Source of the DNA: an uncultured Lachnospiraceae bacterium
GTDB lineage: Bacteria > Bacillota > Clostridia > Lachnospirales > Lachnospiraceae
NCBI GenBank assembly: GCA_902775555.1
Contig: CACYMQ010000005.1
Coordinates: 1-64,000 of the forward strand
Direction: 5' to 3'
DNA: 64,000 bases
Every line of letters begins with the position of its first letter. Positions within the stretch are counted from its first letter, which is position 1. Of the stretch, positions 8,501 to 17,795 are shown in pieces. Position numbers and translations under genes: made by a program. Below the pieces are notes generated by a model, which ran no database searches, was not told the origin of the DNA, and saw only the letters and a program-made list of their open reading frames with translations.

Positions 8501-9598
8501 ATGAAACTGGGAATCGTTGGTTTGCCGAACGTCGGAAAAAGTACACTGTTTAATTCGCTGACCAAGGCAGGCGCAGAGTCTGCAAACTACCCGTTCTGCA
8601 CGATCGATCCGAATGTGGGGATCGTTGCAGTTCCGGATGAGAGGCTGGATGTGCTGACGAAAATGTACGATTCGGCAAAGACGACTCCGGCCGTGATCGA
8701 GTTCGTGGATATCGCAGGCCTTGTAAAGGGCGCCTCCAAGGGTGAGGGCCTGGGGAACCAGTTCCTGGCGAATATCCGTGAGACGGATGCCATCGTGCAT
8801 GTGGTCCGTTGCTTTGACGATGACGACGTGATCCATGTGGAGGGAACGGTGGATCCCATCCGGGATATCGATACCATCAATGTGGAGCTGATCTTTGCTG
8901 ATATTGAGGTGCTGGAACGCCGCCTTTCAAAGCAGATCCGTGTTGCCAGAAATGATAAAACGGCTGCAAAGGAAGTGGATATGCTGAACCGCCTGAAGGA
9001 ACATCTGGAGGCCGGCAAGCTTGCCATCAGTTTCGAGACGCAGGATGAAGACGAGGAGGCATACTTTAAGGAGTACAATCTTCTTACCGCAAAGCCGGTG
9101 ATCTTTGCTGCAAATGTGGCAGAGGATGATATGGCGGATGATGGGGCATCAAATGATTATGTAAACCGCGTCAGAGAATTCGCAAAAGAGAATAACAGTG
9201 AGGTCTTCACTATTTCCGCGAAGATGGAAGAGGAGATCGCAGAGCTGGATGATGATGAGAAGAAGGAATTTCTTGCTGATCTGGGGCTGTCCGAGTCCGG
9301 TTTGGATAAACTGATCCGCGCAAGCTACAGTCTGCTGGGACTGATCAGTTACCTGACTGCCGGACCGACGGAGTCCAGAGCGTGGACCATCACCAAGGGG
9401 ACGAAGGCGCCGCAGGCAGCGGGAAAGATCCATTCCGATTTCGAACGGGGCTTTATCAAGGCGGAGATCGTAAGTTATGACGATCTGATCCGGGAAGGGT
9501 CCATGGCTGCAGCGAAGGAGAAGGGCCTTGTTCGCCAGGAAGGCAAGGAATATGTGGTACAGGATGGAGATGTCATTCTGTTCAAGTTTAATGTATGA
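8501..9598 (+). CDS. ychF: Ribosome-associated OBG-family ATPase YchF
   Basis: 365 residues, the usual length of this near-universal translation-associated P-loop NTPase. The P-loop GLPNVGKST is at residues 7-15, and the switch region has the DIAGLVKGASKGEGLGN signature. The base-specificity loop reads NVAE where GTPases have NKxD, which is why YchF proteins prefer ATP. The C-terminal TGS domain ends with VQDGDVILFKFNV. AAGGAGGAAA precedes the ATG. It stands alone after its promoter, 57 bp before lgt. Confidence 0.96.
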   Translation: MKLGIVGLPNVGKSTLFNSLTKAGAESANYPFCTIDPNVGIVAVPDERLDVLTKMYDSAKTTPAVIEFVDIAGLVKGASKGEGLGNQFLANIRETDAIVHVVRCFDDDDVIHVEGTVDPIRDIDTINVELIFADIEVLERRLSKQIRVARNDKTAAKEVDMLNRLKEHLEAGKLAISFETQDEDEEAYFKEYNLLTAKPVIFAANVAEDDMADDGASNDYVNRVREFAKENNSEVFTISAKMEEEIAELDDDEKKEFLADLGLSESGLDKLIRASYSLLGLISYLTAGPTESRAWTITKGTKAPQAAGKIHSDFERGFIKAEIVSYDDLIREGSMAAAKEKGLVRQEGKEYVVQDGDVILFKFNV

Positions 9599-9655
9599 TC
9601 GCCCGCGGCGGAACAGGCACGGCGCGGTAGAATGACATTTTTGGGAGAATAAAGT

Positions 9656-10714
9656 ATGGATGGCATTTACTTTCCGGGAATAGGGATCTCTTTTTCAAAT
9701 GTACCGGAGGGATTCACGATCTTCGGATTTCAGATCAAGTTTTACGGGCTTATCATAGCGATCGGATTTGTCCTTGCGCTGATCATAGCCGGCCGTGAGG
9801 GAAGGCATACAGGTCTCGGCGACGAGGATTATCTGGATTACTGGTTATGGATGATCATTCCGACCATTCTCGGGGCCCGCATCTACTACATCCTTTTTAA
9901 TCTGAAGGAATATGTGGGAGAGGGGATCAGCTTCGGGGAGTCGCTGCGCCGGATGATCGATATCCGTAACGGCGGACTGGCAATCTACGGTGGTATCATC
10001 GCAGGCGTTCTTGTGTCCTGGATCTATACCAGGAAGAAAAAGATCTACCTGCCGCAGTTTGCGGATAATATCACCTATGGTATCCTGATCGGACAGATCA
10101 TGGGACGCTGGGGCAATTTCTTCAACCGGGAGGTGTTTGGAGAGTATACATCCGGATTCCTCCGGATGGGGATCCCGGTGGATTACCTGAAGTCCCATGG
10201 AACGATGAGTTATTATCAGAGTAATGGGATCGTAACCGACACCATGCTTCAGAATACGGAAATGATCAACGGACAGGAATGTATCACGGTCATGCCTTCC
10301 TTCCTGCTGGAGGGGATGTGGAACCTGGCGCTCCTGATCTTCCTGTTCCTTTACAGAAAGAGGAAGAAGTTTGACGGGGAGCTGTCGATGATCTATATTC
10401 TGGGATATGGTATCGGACGGTTTATCATAGAAGGAAACCGGACGGATTCCCTGATGATCGGACCTCTCAAGGTCAGTCAGGTCGTTGCGATCTTCTGTAT
10501 AGTGACGGGTCTGGCGGTTCTGATCCGAAATTATTGGAAGCTCCATTCCGGAAAGACGGTTCCGCTTCATCCTTGGAAGAAAGAACTCCCCTATTACGGT
10601 AACGCCGGGTCCACAGGCGAGGATGCGAAGGATACCGATGCGAAGAGTTCCGGTGATGACACAGTGGGGGACGCTGTGGAGGAAAGTGGGGAAAAATCGG
10701 ACAAAATAGACTAA
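9656..10714 (+). CDS. lgt: Prolipoprotein diacylglyceryl transferase
   Basis: 352 residues with about seven membrane helices. The family signature GRWGNFFNREVFG is at 150-162 and the second essential arginine region reads GIGRFIIEGNRTD. The enzyme moves diacylglycerol from phosphatidylglycerol to the lipobox cysteine of prelipoproteins in the membrane. A lipobox protein is encoded at 54259. The last ~50 residues are an acidic, disordered tail not needed in the family core. A strong terminator follows at 10759. Confidence 0.95.
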   Translation: MDGIYFPGIGISFSNVPEGFTIFGFQIKFYGLIIAIGFVLALIIAGREGRHTGLGDEDYLDYWLWMIIPTILGARIYYILFNLKEYVGEGISFGESLRRMIDIRNGGLAIYGGIIAGVLVSWIYTRKKKIYLPQFADNITYGILIGQIMGRWGNFFNREVFGEYTSGFLRMGIPVDYLKSHGTMSYYQSNGIVTDTMLQNTEMINGQECITVMPSFLLEGMWNLALLIFLFLYRKRKKFDGELSMIYILGYGIGRFIIEGNRTDSLMIGPLKVSQVVAIFCIVTGLAVLIRNYWKLHSGKTVPLHPWKKELPYYGNAGSTGEDAKDTDAKSSGDDTVGDAVEESGEKSDKID

Positions 10715-10758
10715 AACTAGATATGGGATTGGTTTAATGCACCACCACAAGATATAGA

Positions 10759-10787
10759 AGAGCTGCCGAAAAGGCGGCTCTTTTTTT
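10759..10787 (+). terminator. Terminator after lgt
   Basis: AGAGCTGCC pairs with GGCGGCTCT (one G-U) over a GAAAA loop, then seven T residues. Confidence 0.88.
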
Positions 10788-10853
10788 GTCTATTTTAACA
10801 AATGAATCGAAAAAAATTTGGTACATTTGCATGGATTTTTGAAAAATTCTTCC

Positions 10854-10882
10854 TTGCAAATTGGGGTGCAATGGTTTATCAT
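10854..10882 (+). promoter_or_regulatory. Promoter of the mraZ division cluster
   Basis: TTGCAA (10854-10859), 17 bp, TATCAT (10877-10882). The predicted start is close to the MraZ-type boxes that follow. Confidence 0.62.
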
Positions 10883-10890
10883 AGACACAT

Positions 10891-10941
10891 AGTGGTGGAA
10901 AGTGGAGGGAAAATGCATCCGAAAACCACGAAGTGGAGAGT
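10891..10941 (+). promoter_or_regulatory. Candidate MraZ boxes
   Basis: Three direct AGTGGnGnnn units occur: AGTGGTGGAA (10891-10900), AGTGGAGGGA (10901-10910) and AGTGGAGAGT (10932-10941). Two are spaced exactly 10 bp and the third 31 bp further, so all face the same side of the helix. MraZ is known to bind short G-rich direct repeats in its own promoter region. The boxes sit just downstream of the predicted start, fitting autorepression. Confidence 0.5.
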
Positions 10942-10982
10942 ACGGGTCGGAGTGATCCCCAGTCAGGAAGGAACCGGTCGAC

Positions 10983-11429
10983 GTGTCGAAAAGCTTAAGA
11001 GGAAAATTTTATCATAGCGTCGATAATAAGGGCCGGCTGATCATACCTGCCAAGCTGAGGGATGGATTGGGAACCGACTTTGTAATGTCCCGTGGTCTGG
11101 AGACATGCATCTGCCTTTACTCGGAAGAGGAGTGGGACAAGTTCACCGAACGCCTTAACGGGTTAGGAAACTCCAAAATGTCCAACCGCAAGCTGAAGCG
11201 TTTCTTCCAGTCAAGTGCTGTGGACTGCAGCATTGACAGCCAGGGCCGTACAGTGATCCCTGCAGAACTCAGAGAGGATGTAGGAATCGATAAGGATGTG
11301 GTCATCATCGGTAACGGTGAGAAGGCTGAGATCTGGAGTGCGGAAGCGTGGAAGAATACCAGGATGGAAGCGCCTGAGACCCGGGAAGAGATCCAGCAGA
11401 TGCTGGAAGATTCGGATCTGGATTTCTAG
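10983..11429 (+). CDS. mraZ: Division/cell-wall cluster regulator MraZ
   Basis: 148 residues with two AbrB-like SpoVT repeats. Both carry the family pattern: YHSVDNKGRLIIPAKLR near residue 10 and DSQGRTVIPAELRE near residue 87. The start is GTG with an upstream AGGAAGG. MraZ is a DNA-binding repressor of the dcw cluster, and rsmH, its usual partner, begins 12 bp downstream. Confidence 0.94.
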   Translation: MSKSLRGKFYHSVDNKGRLIIPAKLRDGLGTDFVMSRGLETCICLYSEEEWDKFTERLNGLGNSKMSNRKLKRFFQSSAVDCSIDSQGRTVIPAELREDVGIDKDVVIIGNGEKAEIWSAEAWKNTRMEAPETREEIQQMLEDSDLDF

Positions 11430-11441
11430 AAGGAGAGCGGT

Positions 11442-12383
11442 ATGGAATTCCATCATGTTCCCATCATGCTGGAGCGCGTGCTGGAAGAACTGAACATCCG
11501 GCCGGATGGTATCTATCTGGATGGTACGGTCGGAGGAGCCGGGCACAGCAGCGAGATCTTAAAACGTCTTTCGGACAAGGGAAGACTGATCTGCCTAGAT
11601 CAGGATGATACTGCAGTGGCGATCGCTACGGAGCGGCTGGCGAAGATCAGCAGCAGGGCAACGGTGGTGAAGAGCAATTTCGTGAACTTCGCTTCCGTGC
11701 TGGACGAGCTGGGGATCGCACAGGTGGACGGAATCCTCCTGGATCTGGGAGTGTCCTCCCATCAGCTGGATAACGGAGAGAGAGGATTCTCCTATCGGAC
11801 AGATGCTCCGCTGGATATGCGGATGGATCAGTCCAACCCGGAAACAGCCCGGGATATCGTAAACAATTACAGTGAGGCGGATCTCACCCGGATATTTAGG
11901 GAATACGGGGAAGAGCCTTTTGCGAGACAGATAGCGGCAAATATCTGTCGGGCGAGACAGAAGGCAAAGATCAGCACGACTTTCGAACTAAATGAGCTTA
12001 TCAGGTCCTCCATTCCTGCCCGCGCCAGGCGGAATGGAGGGCACCCCTCCAAACAAACCTTTCAGGCAATCCGGATCGCACTCAACCGGGAGCTGCAGGT
12101 GTTGGAGGATTCCATGGATCAGATGATCGAACGTCTTTCTTCGGGAGGAAGGCTCTGCATCATCACATTCCATTCTTTAGAGGACCGGATCGTAAAACAA
12201 TCCATGCGAAGAGCGGAGCACCCATGCATCTGTCCGCCGGACTTTCCGGTGTGTGTATGCGGCAGGGTACCGCAGGGCAGGATGGTCACGAGAAAGCCTA
12301 TCCTTCCGGATGAGAAGGAGCAGGAGGAAAATCCGCGGTCCAAGAGCGCAAAGTTGAGAGTGTTTGAAAAGAAACCGGAGTAA
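11442..12383 (+). CDS. rsmH: 16S rRNA (cytosine-1402-N4)-methyltransferase
   Basis: 313 residues, standard length. The SAM site reads [12 protein letters not shown] at about 26-37; further family blocks are [12 protein letters not shown] and ERGFSY, and [12 protein letters not shown] near the C-terminus. It N4-methylates C1402 of 16S rRNA in the decoding centre. AAGGAG precedes the ATG. Second gene of the division operon. Confidence 0.96.
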   Translation: MEFHHVPIMLERVLEELNIRPDGIYLDGTVGGAGHSSEILKRLSDKGRLICLDQDDTAVAIATERLAKISSRATVVKSNFVNFASVLDELGIAQVDGILLDLGVSSHQLDNGERGFSYRTDAPLDMRMDQSNPETARDIVNNYSEADLTRIFREYGEEPFARQIAANICRARQKAKISTTFELNELIRSSIPARARRNGGHPSKQTFQAIRIALNRELQVLEDSMDQMIERLSSGGRLCIITFHSLEDRIVKQSMRRAEHPCICPPDFPVCVCGRVPQGRMVTRKPILPDEKEQEENPRSKSAKLRVFEKKPE

Positions 12384-12396
12384 AAGGGGAAGTTTA

Positions 12397-12894
12397 GTGG
12401 AGAGAGAAAGAACTGTCCGTGAACTTTATTATGTGGATGGCAGCACGGTTCGGAAGCGTCAGGCTTCTGCAGCGCCGGCTCCGAGGAGACGACCCGCGCC
12501 GGAACATCCGGCCAGAAGAAAAGGACCTGTCACTTATCCGAAAGCGGCGATCCGGGCAGAGAAATCTCTGTACTTCAGTAAGGGTTATGCCTTCGTGATG
12601 ATCATGGCAGTGATCCTGATGCTGGGATGCTGCACATTTATGCTCATTATCCAGAGCAGAGTCAGTGAGCAGGAACGGCGGATCTCTTCCATGCAGACGG
12701 AGATTCAGGACCTGGAAGCAAATAATGCGGCATACGCAGACTCGCTGGAGAGCAAGTATTCACTGGATAAGATATACGAAGTGGCGACGAAGGATCTGGG
12801 CATGGTATACTCCCAGAAAGGACAGATCGTCTACTACGAAAGTGCAAATGAAGACTATGTAAAACAGTTGAAGGATGTTCCTGAGGCAAAATAA
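12397..12894 (+). CDS. ftsL: FtsL-like divisome protein
   Basis: About 165 residues. A basic N-tail is followed by one membrane helix (about residues 65-88, FVMIMAVILMLGCCTFMLII) and an extracytoplasmic coiled coil with a leucine-zipper-like pattern (RRISSMQTEIQDLEANNA). This is the FtsL/DivIC architecture, and the place between rsmH and the PBP gene is the canonical ftsL slot. An ATG at 12364 lies inside rsmH, so the GTG at 12397 after AAAAGGGGAA is preferred. FtsL links the FtsQ-like protein to the septal synthase FtsW/PBP. Confidence 0.82.
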   Translation: MERERTVRELYYVDGSTVRKRQASAAPAPRRRPAPEHPARRKGPVTYPKAAIRAEKSLYFSKGYAFVMIMAVILMLGCCTFMLIIQSRVSEQERRISSMQTEIQDLEANNAAYADSLESKYSLDKIYEVATKDLGMVYSQKGQIVYYESANEDYVKQLKDVPEAK

Positions 12895-12931
12895 TTGTCT
12901 CAGGACTTCGCTTTGTGTTAAGGCATTTCAA

Positions 12932-15034
12932 ATGAAGAAAAAAAAGAGAAAACTATTCCTGCGCAGAATGCGCCATAAGCTTCTCTTTATGATGATCGCG
13001 CTTACGATCCTTTTTGCGGTTCTGATCGGAACGCTGGTCTACATTAACACGAGCAAGGGCGCAAGATATGAAAAAGAGGTTCTCAGTCAGAAGAACTATG
13101 AAAGCATCACCGTTCCATACCGGAGGGGTGATATTTTGGACTGTAACGGAACGGTCCTTGCGACGAGTAATAAGATCTACAGCCTGATCATCGAGCCGAA
13201 GAACATACTCCGGAAGGAAGAGATCCGGAAGGCAACTACGGACGCGCTGAACAAATACTTCGGAGTGACGAAGGAGGAGATGGACGAATACCTGAAGGAT
13301 TCCAAGTCTCTGTACAAGGTGGTGAAGAAGCATCTCTCCTATGAGGAGGTAAAGGCATTCAATGATTATGCCGACTCGGATGAAGGCAGTGATATCGGCG
13401 GTGTCTGGTTTGAAGAGGGCTATACCAGGGTATATCCCTACAAGGAACTGGGATGCCATATGCTGGGCTTTGTGGTCAGCGGAAATGAAGGGATCGGCGG
13501 CCTGGAGGGAAGCTACAATGACGAGCTGAACGGGACAAACGGAAGGACCTATGCGTTCCTGAATGACAGCTACAATCTGGAGCGTACCACCGAACCCGCG
13601 ACCAATGGTTATACGCTGGTAACGTCCATCGATACGGAGATCCAGAAGATCGTTCAGAAGAACTCCCTGGAGCTTCAGAAGAAGATGAATCCCAAGAACA
13701 TTTCCGTCCTTGTGATGCGGCCGAAGACCTGTGAGGTCCTGGCGATGTATAACCTGCACCAGTATGACCCCAATGACGCTTACAATGTGGATTCTACACG
13801 TTATCAGTTCCCGGATATGTCGGATGATGAATTCAAGGCCTATGAGGATAAAATGACCGACGAACAACGGTTGGATGCACTGAATGAGGTCTGGAGAAAT
13901 TTCATCCTGAGTGATACCTTCGAACCCGGTTCCACCTACAAGAGTTTTGTGCTTGCGGGTGCACTGGAGGAGGGAGTCCTTAGCGGAGATGAAGATTTCT
14001 ACTGTGACGGACATCAGCAGGTTGCAGATTATGATATCTACTGTTCGGAGCATGACGGACACGGAACGCTGGATCTGCCGGGTGCTCTGGCATATTCCTG
14101 TAATGACAGCTTCATGCAGATCGGCGCGCTGATGGGGCGGACCGTATTTGCAAAGACACAGAGAAATTTCGGCTTCGGTATGCGTACCGGGATCGATATT
14201 TACGGCGAGATGGGAAATGAGTCCCTTGCGACTTTGATCTATGACGAAGACCGGCTGAATGAGGTAGAGCTTGCAACGTCCGCTTTCGGGCAGGGTGTAT
14301 CCGTTACCATGATGCAGCTGGGAACCGCTTTTTGCTCGGTCATCAACGGCGGTTATTATTATCAGCCGAATCTCGTTCGCAGGATCGTGGATGAGAATGG
14401 CAATCTGATCAAAAATTATGACAACATTCTGGTACGGCGTACCATTTCCGAGGATACCTCGGCAAAAATGAGGGAAATGCTTCAGGGCGTTGTAGAGAAC
14501 GGTACCGGATGGCGTACCGCGATCGAAGGATATACCATCGGAGGAAAGACCGGTACGGCAGAGAAGATCCCGCGTAATCAGGGGAATTTCATCCTGTCCT
14601 TCATAGGGTTTGCACCGGTTGAGGATCCCGAGGTCGTCATCTACTGCGTAGTAGATGAGCCGGATGTTCCGGAGCAGGATATGAGCGGTGCGGGAACCAT
14701 GCTCTTCCAGATGATCGCAAAGGATCTGTTCCCGTATATGAACATTTATCGTACAAATGATATCGATCCCTCCACCATCAAGGAGGTGGATGATCCCGTC
14801 AGCCCGGTATTTGTAGAGGGCAGCCCGACGGACGAAGAGGTGGCTCCGGGCACTCGGGATGAGGGCGCAGGAGATGCCGACGCCGGAAACGGTGAAGATG
14901 CGGATGATGGGGAGAATGACGGCGCCGGAGGAGAAGATGCCGGAGGCAATGACACCGGCGGAGAAGAGACCGAAGGCGGAGACACCGACGGCGACACCGG
15001 CGGTGAGGATACCGGGGGTGAAGACACCGGCTGA
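12932..15034 (+). CDS. Septal/spore class B penicillin-binding protein (FtsI/SpoVD type)
   Basis: About 700 residues. A lysine-rich N-terminus and one membrane anchor (LLFMMIALTILFAVLIG) precede the PBP dimer domain and the transpeptidase domain with all three active-site motifs: S334-T-Y-K337, S389-C-N391 and K539-T-G541. It cross-links septal (or spore-cortex) peptidoglycan with FtsW. No PASTA domain is seen, which argues against a typical SpoVD. Instead there is a ~65-residue Gly/Asp/Glu-rich tail ending in GGEDTG units. The start at 12932 (MKKKKRK) is preferred over upstream codons inside ftsL. Confidence 0.92.
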   Translation: MKKKKRKLFLRRMRHKLLFMMIALTILFAVLIGTLVYINTSKGARYEKEVLSQKNYESITVPYRRGDILDCNGTVLATSNKIYSLIIEPKNILRKEEIRKATTDALNKYFGVTKEEMDEYLKDSKSLYKVVKKHLSYEEVKAFNDYADSDEGSDIGGVWFEEGYTRVYPYKELGCHMLGFVVSGNEGIGGLEGSYNDELNGTNGRTYAFLNDSYNLERTTEPATNGYTLVTSIDTEIQKIVQKNSLELQKKMNPKNISVLVMRPKTCEVLAMYNLHQYDPNDAYNVDSTRYQFPDMSDDEFKAYEDKMTDEQRLDALNEVWRNFILSDTFEPGSTYKSFVLAGALEEGVLSGDEDFYCDGHQQVADYDIYCSEHDGHGTLDLPGALAYSCNDSFMQIGALMGRTVFAKTQRNFGFGMRTGIDIYGEMGNESLATLIYDEDRLNEVELATSAFGQGVSVTMMQLGTAFCSVINGGYYYQPNLVRRIVDENGNLIKNYDNILVRRTISEDTSAKMREMLQGVVENGTGWRTAIEGYTIGGKTGTAEKIPRNQGNFILSFIGFAPVEDPEVVIYCVVDEPDVPEQDMSGAGTMLFQMIAKDLFPYMNIYRTNDIDPSTIKEVDDPVSPVFVEGSPTDEEVAPGTRDEGAGDADAGNGEDADDGENDGAGGEDAGGNDTGGEETEGGDTDGDTGGEDTGGEDTG

Positions 15035-15042
15035 CAAGTCGT

Positions 15043-15107
15043 TGTCATCCTGAGCGGAGCGTGTCATCCTGAGCGGAGCGTGTCATCCTGAGCGGAGCGA
15101 AGGATCC
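15043..15107 (+). repeat. Interspersed GTCATCCTGAG repeat, three tandem units
   Basis: Three 19-bp units (15043-15061, 15062-15080, 15081-15099; TGTCATCCTGAGCGGAGCG) end in AAGGATCC. The same core occurs at 32298-32429 and inverted at 61119-61152. It sits in the 264-bp gap between the PBP gene and murD, which otherwise holds no gene. Confidence 0.9.
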
Positions 15108-15298
15108 TTCGGAATATATGAATAACAACGGGAATCCGGCAGCACATCACGCTGCACCTGTAGGGAAAAGAGGAAGGCAAGACCTCGAATGGAAGATGTG
15201 GGGACATTTTCAATACGAATCATCAGGTGCAGCGGTGCTGATCCCTTTTGACGGGGCCCTAAGAGGTACCCGAATATTAAGAGACTGGAGACGGCAGA

Positions 15299-16657
15299 AT
15301 GAAAGGAAAAAAAGTAATCGTAGCAGGTGCAGGAAAGAGCGGGATCAGTTCGGTGGGACTGCTTCTCAGGAACGGTTCGGATGTCATCCTGTTTGACCAG
15401 AATGAATCCCTGGACAAGGATGCGCTGTTCCGCAATTTCGGTTCCCCCGAGCGGGTGGAGCTGGTCCTTGGAGGAATGCCTGCCGAGAAGATGAAGGAAG
15501 CGGACCTTATGGTCATCAGCCCCGGGATCTCTCTGGATGCGCCCTTTGTAAACCGGGTACGGGATGCGGGCATAAAGATCTGGGGAGAGATAGAGCTGGC
15601 GGCACATTTTAATAAAGGACGCATCGCTGCGATCACGGGGACCAACGGAAAGACGACCACCACAACACTGGTGGGCGAGATCTTTAAAAACCTGAAGAAG
15701 GACAGCCTGGTAGTAGGAAATATCGGAACGCCCTTTACGCAGTTTGCGGATGCGACACTTCCGGGCCAGCTGGTGGCTGCGGAGATCAGTTCTTTTCAGC
15801 TGGAGACGATCCATGATTTTCATCCGGAGGTTTCGGCCGTACTGAATCTTACGCCGGACCATTTGAACAGACATCATACGTTCGAGAACTATGCGGCGAT
15901 GAAAATGCGGATCACCGAGAACCAGACAACGGATGACTACTGTGTCATGAATTATGATGATCCCGAGGTTCGGAAGAGAGCAGAGGCGCTTACAAATGTA
16001 CAGGTTGTGTATTTCAGCCGCCTCGAGGAGCTGGAAAGCGGTGTCTTTGTAAAGGACGGACGGATCCTGATCCGGGACGGAGGCCATGATACGGAGGTGC
16101 TTCCGGTGTCCGACATCCGCATTCTCGGAGATCATAATGTGGAAAATGTGCTGGCGGCCGTTGCCATCAGCTATAAGATGGGTGTTCCCATTTCGGTGAT
16201 CCGGGATACCGTTGAGACCTTCCGCGGCGTGGAGCATAGGATCGAGTTTGTCCGGAAGCTTCGGGGGGTAGAGTATTATAATGACTCCAAGGGAACCAAT
16301 CCGGACGCTGCGATCAAGGCTGTGCAGGCAATGCGCTGCCCGACACTGCTGATCGGAGGCGGGTATAACAAGGATTCCACATACGATGAATGGATCGAAG
16401 CCTTCGGCGGGAAGGTTCGTTATCTGGTACTTCTCGGAGAAACCGCACAGGCGATCTCAGACTGCGCAAAGCAGCATGGATTCAATCAGGTGATCTATGT
16501 GGATACACTGGAGGAGGCTGTGAAATTCTGCGCGGAGCATGCTCACCCCGGAGAGGCGGTTCTTCTGTCACCGGCCTGCGCAAGCTGGGATATGTTCAAG
16601 AATTACGAAGAACGCGGGAATCTCTTTAAAGAATATGTAAATCAGTTGGAGGAATAA
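15299..16657 (+). CDS. murD: UDP-N-acetylmuramoyl-L-alanine--D-glutamate ligase
   Basis: 452 residues, normal for the family. The N-terminal Rossmann part starts KVIVAGAGKSGISS. The ATP site GTNGKTTTT is at 114-122, and the Mur ligase C-domain includes NDSKGTNPDA. It adds D-glutamate to UDP-MurNAc-L-Ala in the cytoplasm. The usual neighbour mraY is absent upstream, replaced by the repeat element. GGAGACGG precedes the ATG and ftsW follows by 4 bp. Confidence 0.96.
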   Translation: MKGKKVIVAGAGKSGISSVGLLLRNGSDVILFDQNESLDKDALFRNFGSPERVELVLGGMPAEKMKEADLMVISPGISLDAPFVNRVRDAGIKIWGEIELAAHFNKGRIAAITGTNGKTTTTTLVGEIFKNLKKDSLVVGNIGTPFTQFADATLPGQLVAAEISSFQLETIHDFHPEVSAVLNLTPDHLNRHHTFENYAAMKMRITENQTTDDYCVMNYDDPEVRKRAEALTNVQVVYFSRLEELESGVFVKDGRILIRDGGHDTEVLPVSDIRILGDHNVENVLAAVAISYKMGVPISVIRDTVETFRGVEHRIEFVRKLRGVEYYNDSKGTNPDAAIKAVQAMRCPTLLIGGGYNKDSTYDEWIEAFGGKVRYLVLLGETAQAISDCAKQHGFNQVIYVDTLEEAVKFCAEHAHPGEAVLLSPACASWDMFKNYEERGNLFKEYVNQLEE

Positions 16658-16661
16658 GGAT

Positions 16662-17795
16662 TTGGCGACCGGAAAGAGGAAAAGGATATTCATACGCGGG
16701 ACGTATTTTGATTATCCGTCTCTCTTTCTCATCGTATTCCTTCTTTTGTTCGGACTGATGATGGTCTACAGCATCAGTTCCTATATGGCAGGGATCAATA
16801 TCGGAGACAGTGCATATTATGCGAAGCGTCAGTTTCTTTTTGCGGCCGTGGGATTTGTGATCATGATGGTCGTATCAAAGATGCGGTATCAGATCCTCCG
16901 GAAATGGAGTATGGTGATCATCATACTTACGGTGCTTCTGCTGCTTTCCGTCTTTGTGATCGGTAAAGCGAGTAACGGCTCCACCCGATGGATCAACATC
17001 GGTGTCATTTCCTTCCAGCCATCCGAGATCGCAAAGCTTTCGCTGATCATTTATACAGCACATATCTGTACGGCAAAAAGCGGATATCTGAAGACCTTTA
17101 TGGGAACCGTCATTCTCATGCTGATCCCGGTAGGCTGCGTGGTCATCATCGCGATCGAGAACCTGAGTACCGCCGTGATCTGTGCCGTGATCGTGATCGC
17201 GATCTGGTTTGTGGCAACGCCGAAACCCATTTACCTGCTGTTTGTGGCCCTGGCGGGCGCGCTGTTCCTGTATCTCTTCATTACACTGTTCAGTTATCGT
17301 AGTGACCGACTGGAAGCGTGGAAGGATCCGGAGCATGCCGCAAACGGGTATCAGACCATGCAGGCCCTCTACGCCATCGGCTCCGGGGGATTGTTCGGAA
17401 GAGGGCTGGGACAGAGTGTGCAGAAACTCGGATATATCCCTGAGGCACATAACGATATGATCTTCTCGGTGGTATGCGAAGAACTGGGGATCATAGGCGG
17501 AGCGGCACTCATCATCGTATTTGTCATGATGCTCTGGAGATTCCGCTTCATCGCCGAGGGAGCGCCGGACCGCTTTGGAGCTTTGATGGTAGTCGGGGTG
17601 ATCGCGCATCTGGGCTTCCAGATCATACTGAATATCAGCGTGGTCACGAACCTGCTACCGAATACCGGCGTCACGCTGCCCTTCATCAGTTACGGAGGGT
17701 CGTCGCTAAGCTTCCTGCTATTGGAGCTGGGAGTTGTGCTCTCTGTATCGCGTCAGATCGTTCCCGTCGGGAACAGGAAGGAGGCGGTACAGTGA
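16662..17795 (+). CDS. ftsW: SEDS peptidoglycan polymerase FtsW/SpoVE
   Basis: 377 residues with about ten membrane helices. SEDS signatures are STRWINIG followed by FQPSEIAKL, and PFISYGGSS near the C-terminus. It polymerises lipid II at the septum together with the class B PBP. The start is TTG at 16662, after GGAGGAATAAGGA. FtsW and SpoVE cannot be told apart from sequence alone. Its stop overlaps the ftsQ start by four bases. Confidence 0.93.
   Translation: MATGKRKRIFIRGTYFDYPSLFLIVFLLLFGLMMVYSISSYMAGINIGDSAYYAKRQFLFAAVGFVIMMVVSKMRYQILRKWSMVIIILTVLLLLSVFVIGKASNGSTRWINIGVISFQPSEIAKLSLIIYTAHICTAKSGYLKTFMGTVILMLIPVGCVVIIAIENLSTAVICAVIVIAIWFVATPKPIYLLFVALAGALFLYLFITLFSYRSDRLEAWKDPEHAANGYQTMQALYAIGSGGLFGRGLGQSVQKLGYIPEAHNDMIFSVVCEELGIIGGAALIIVFVMMLWRFRFIAEGAPDRFGALMVVGVIAHLGFQIILNISVVTNLLPNTGVTLPFISYGGSSLSFLLLELGVVLSVSRQIVPVGNRKEAVQ

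Noticed and set aside
12953-15067. 704-codon minus-strand open frame under the PBP gene
   Set aside because: The plus strand holds all three PBP motifs; the antisense frame is a codon-bias shadow.
15043-15107. Triple 19-bp unit as a CRISPR or iteron array
   Set aside because: Units are contiguous without spacers, and the same core occurs at two other intergenic places, so it is an interspersed repeat.
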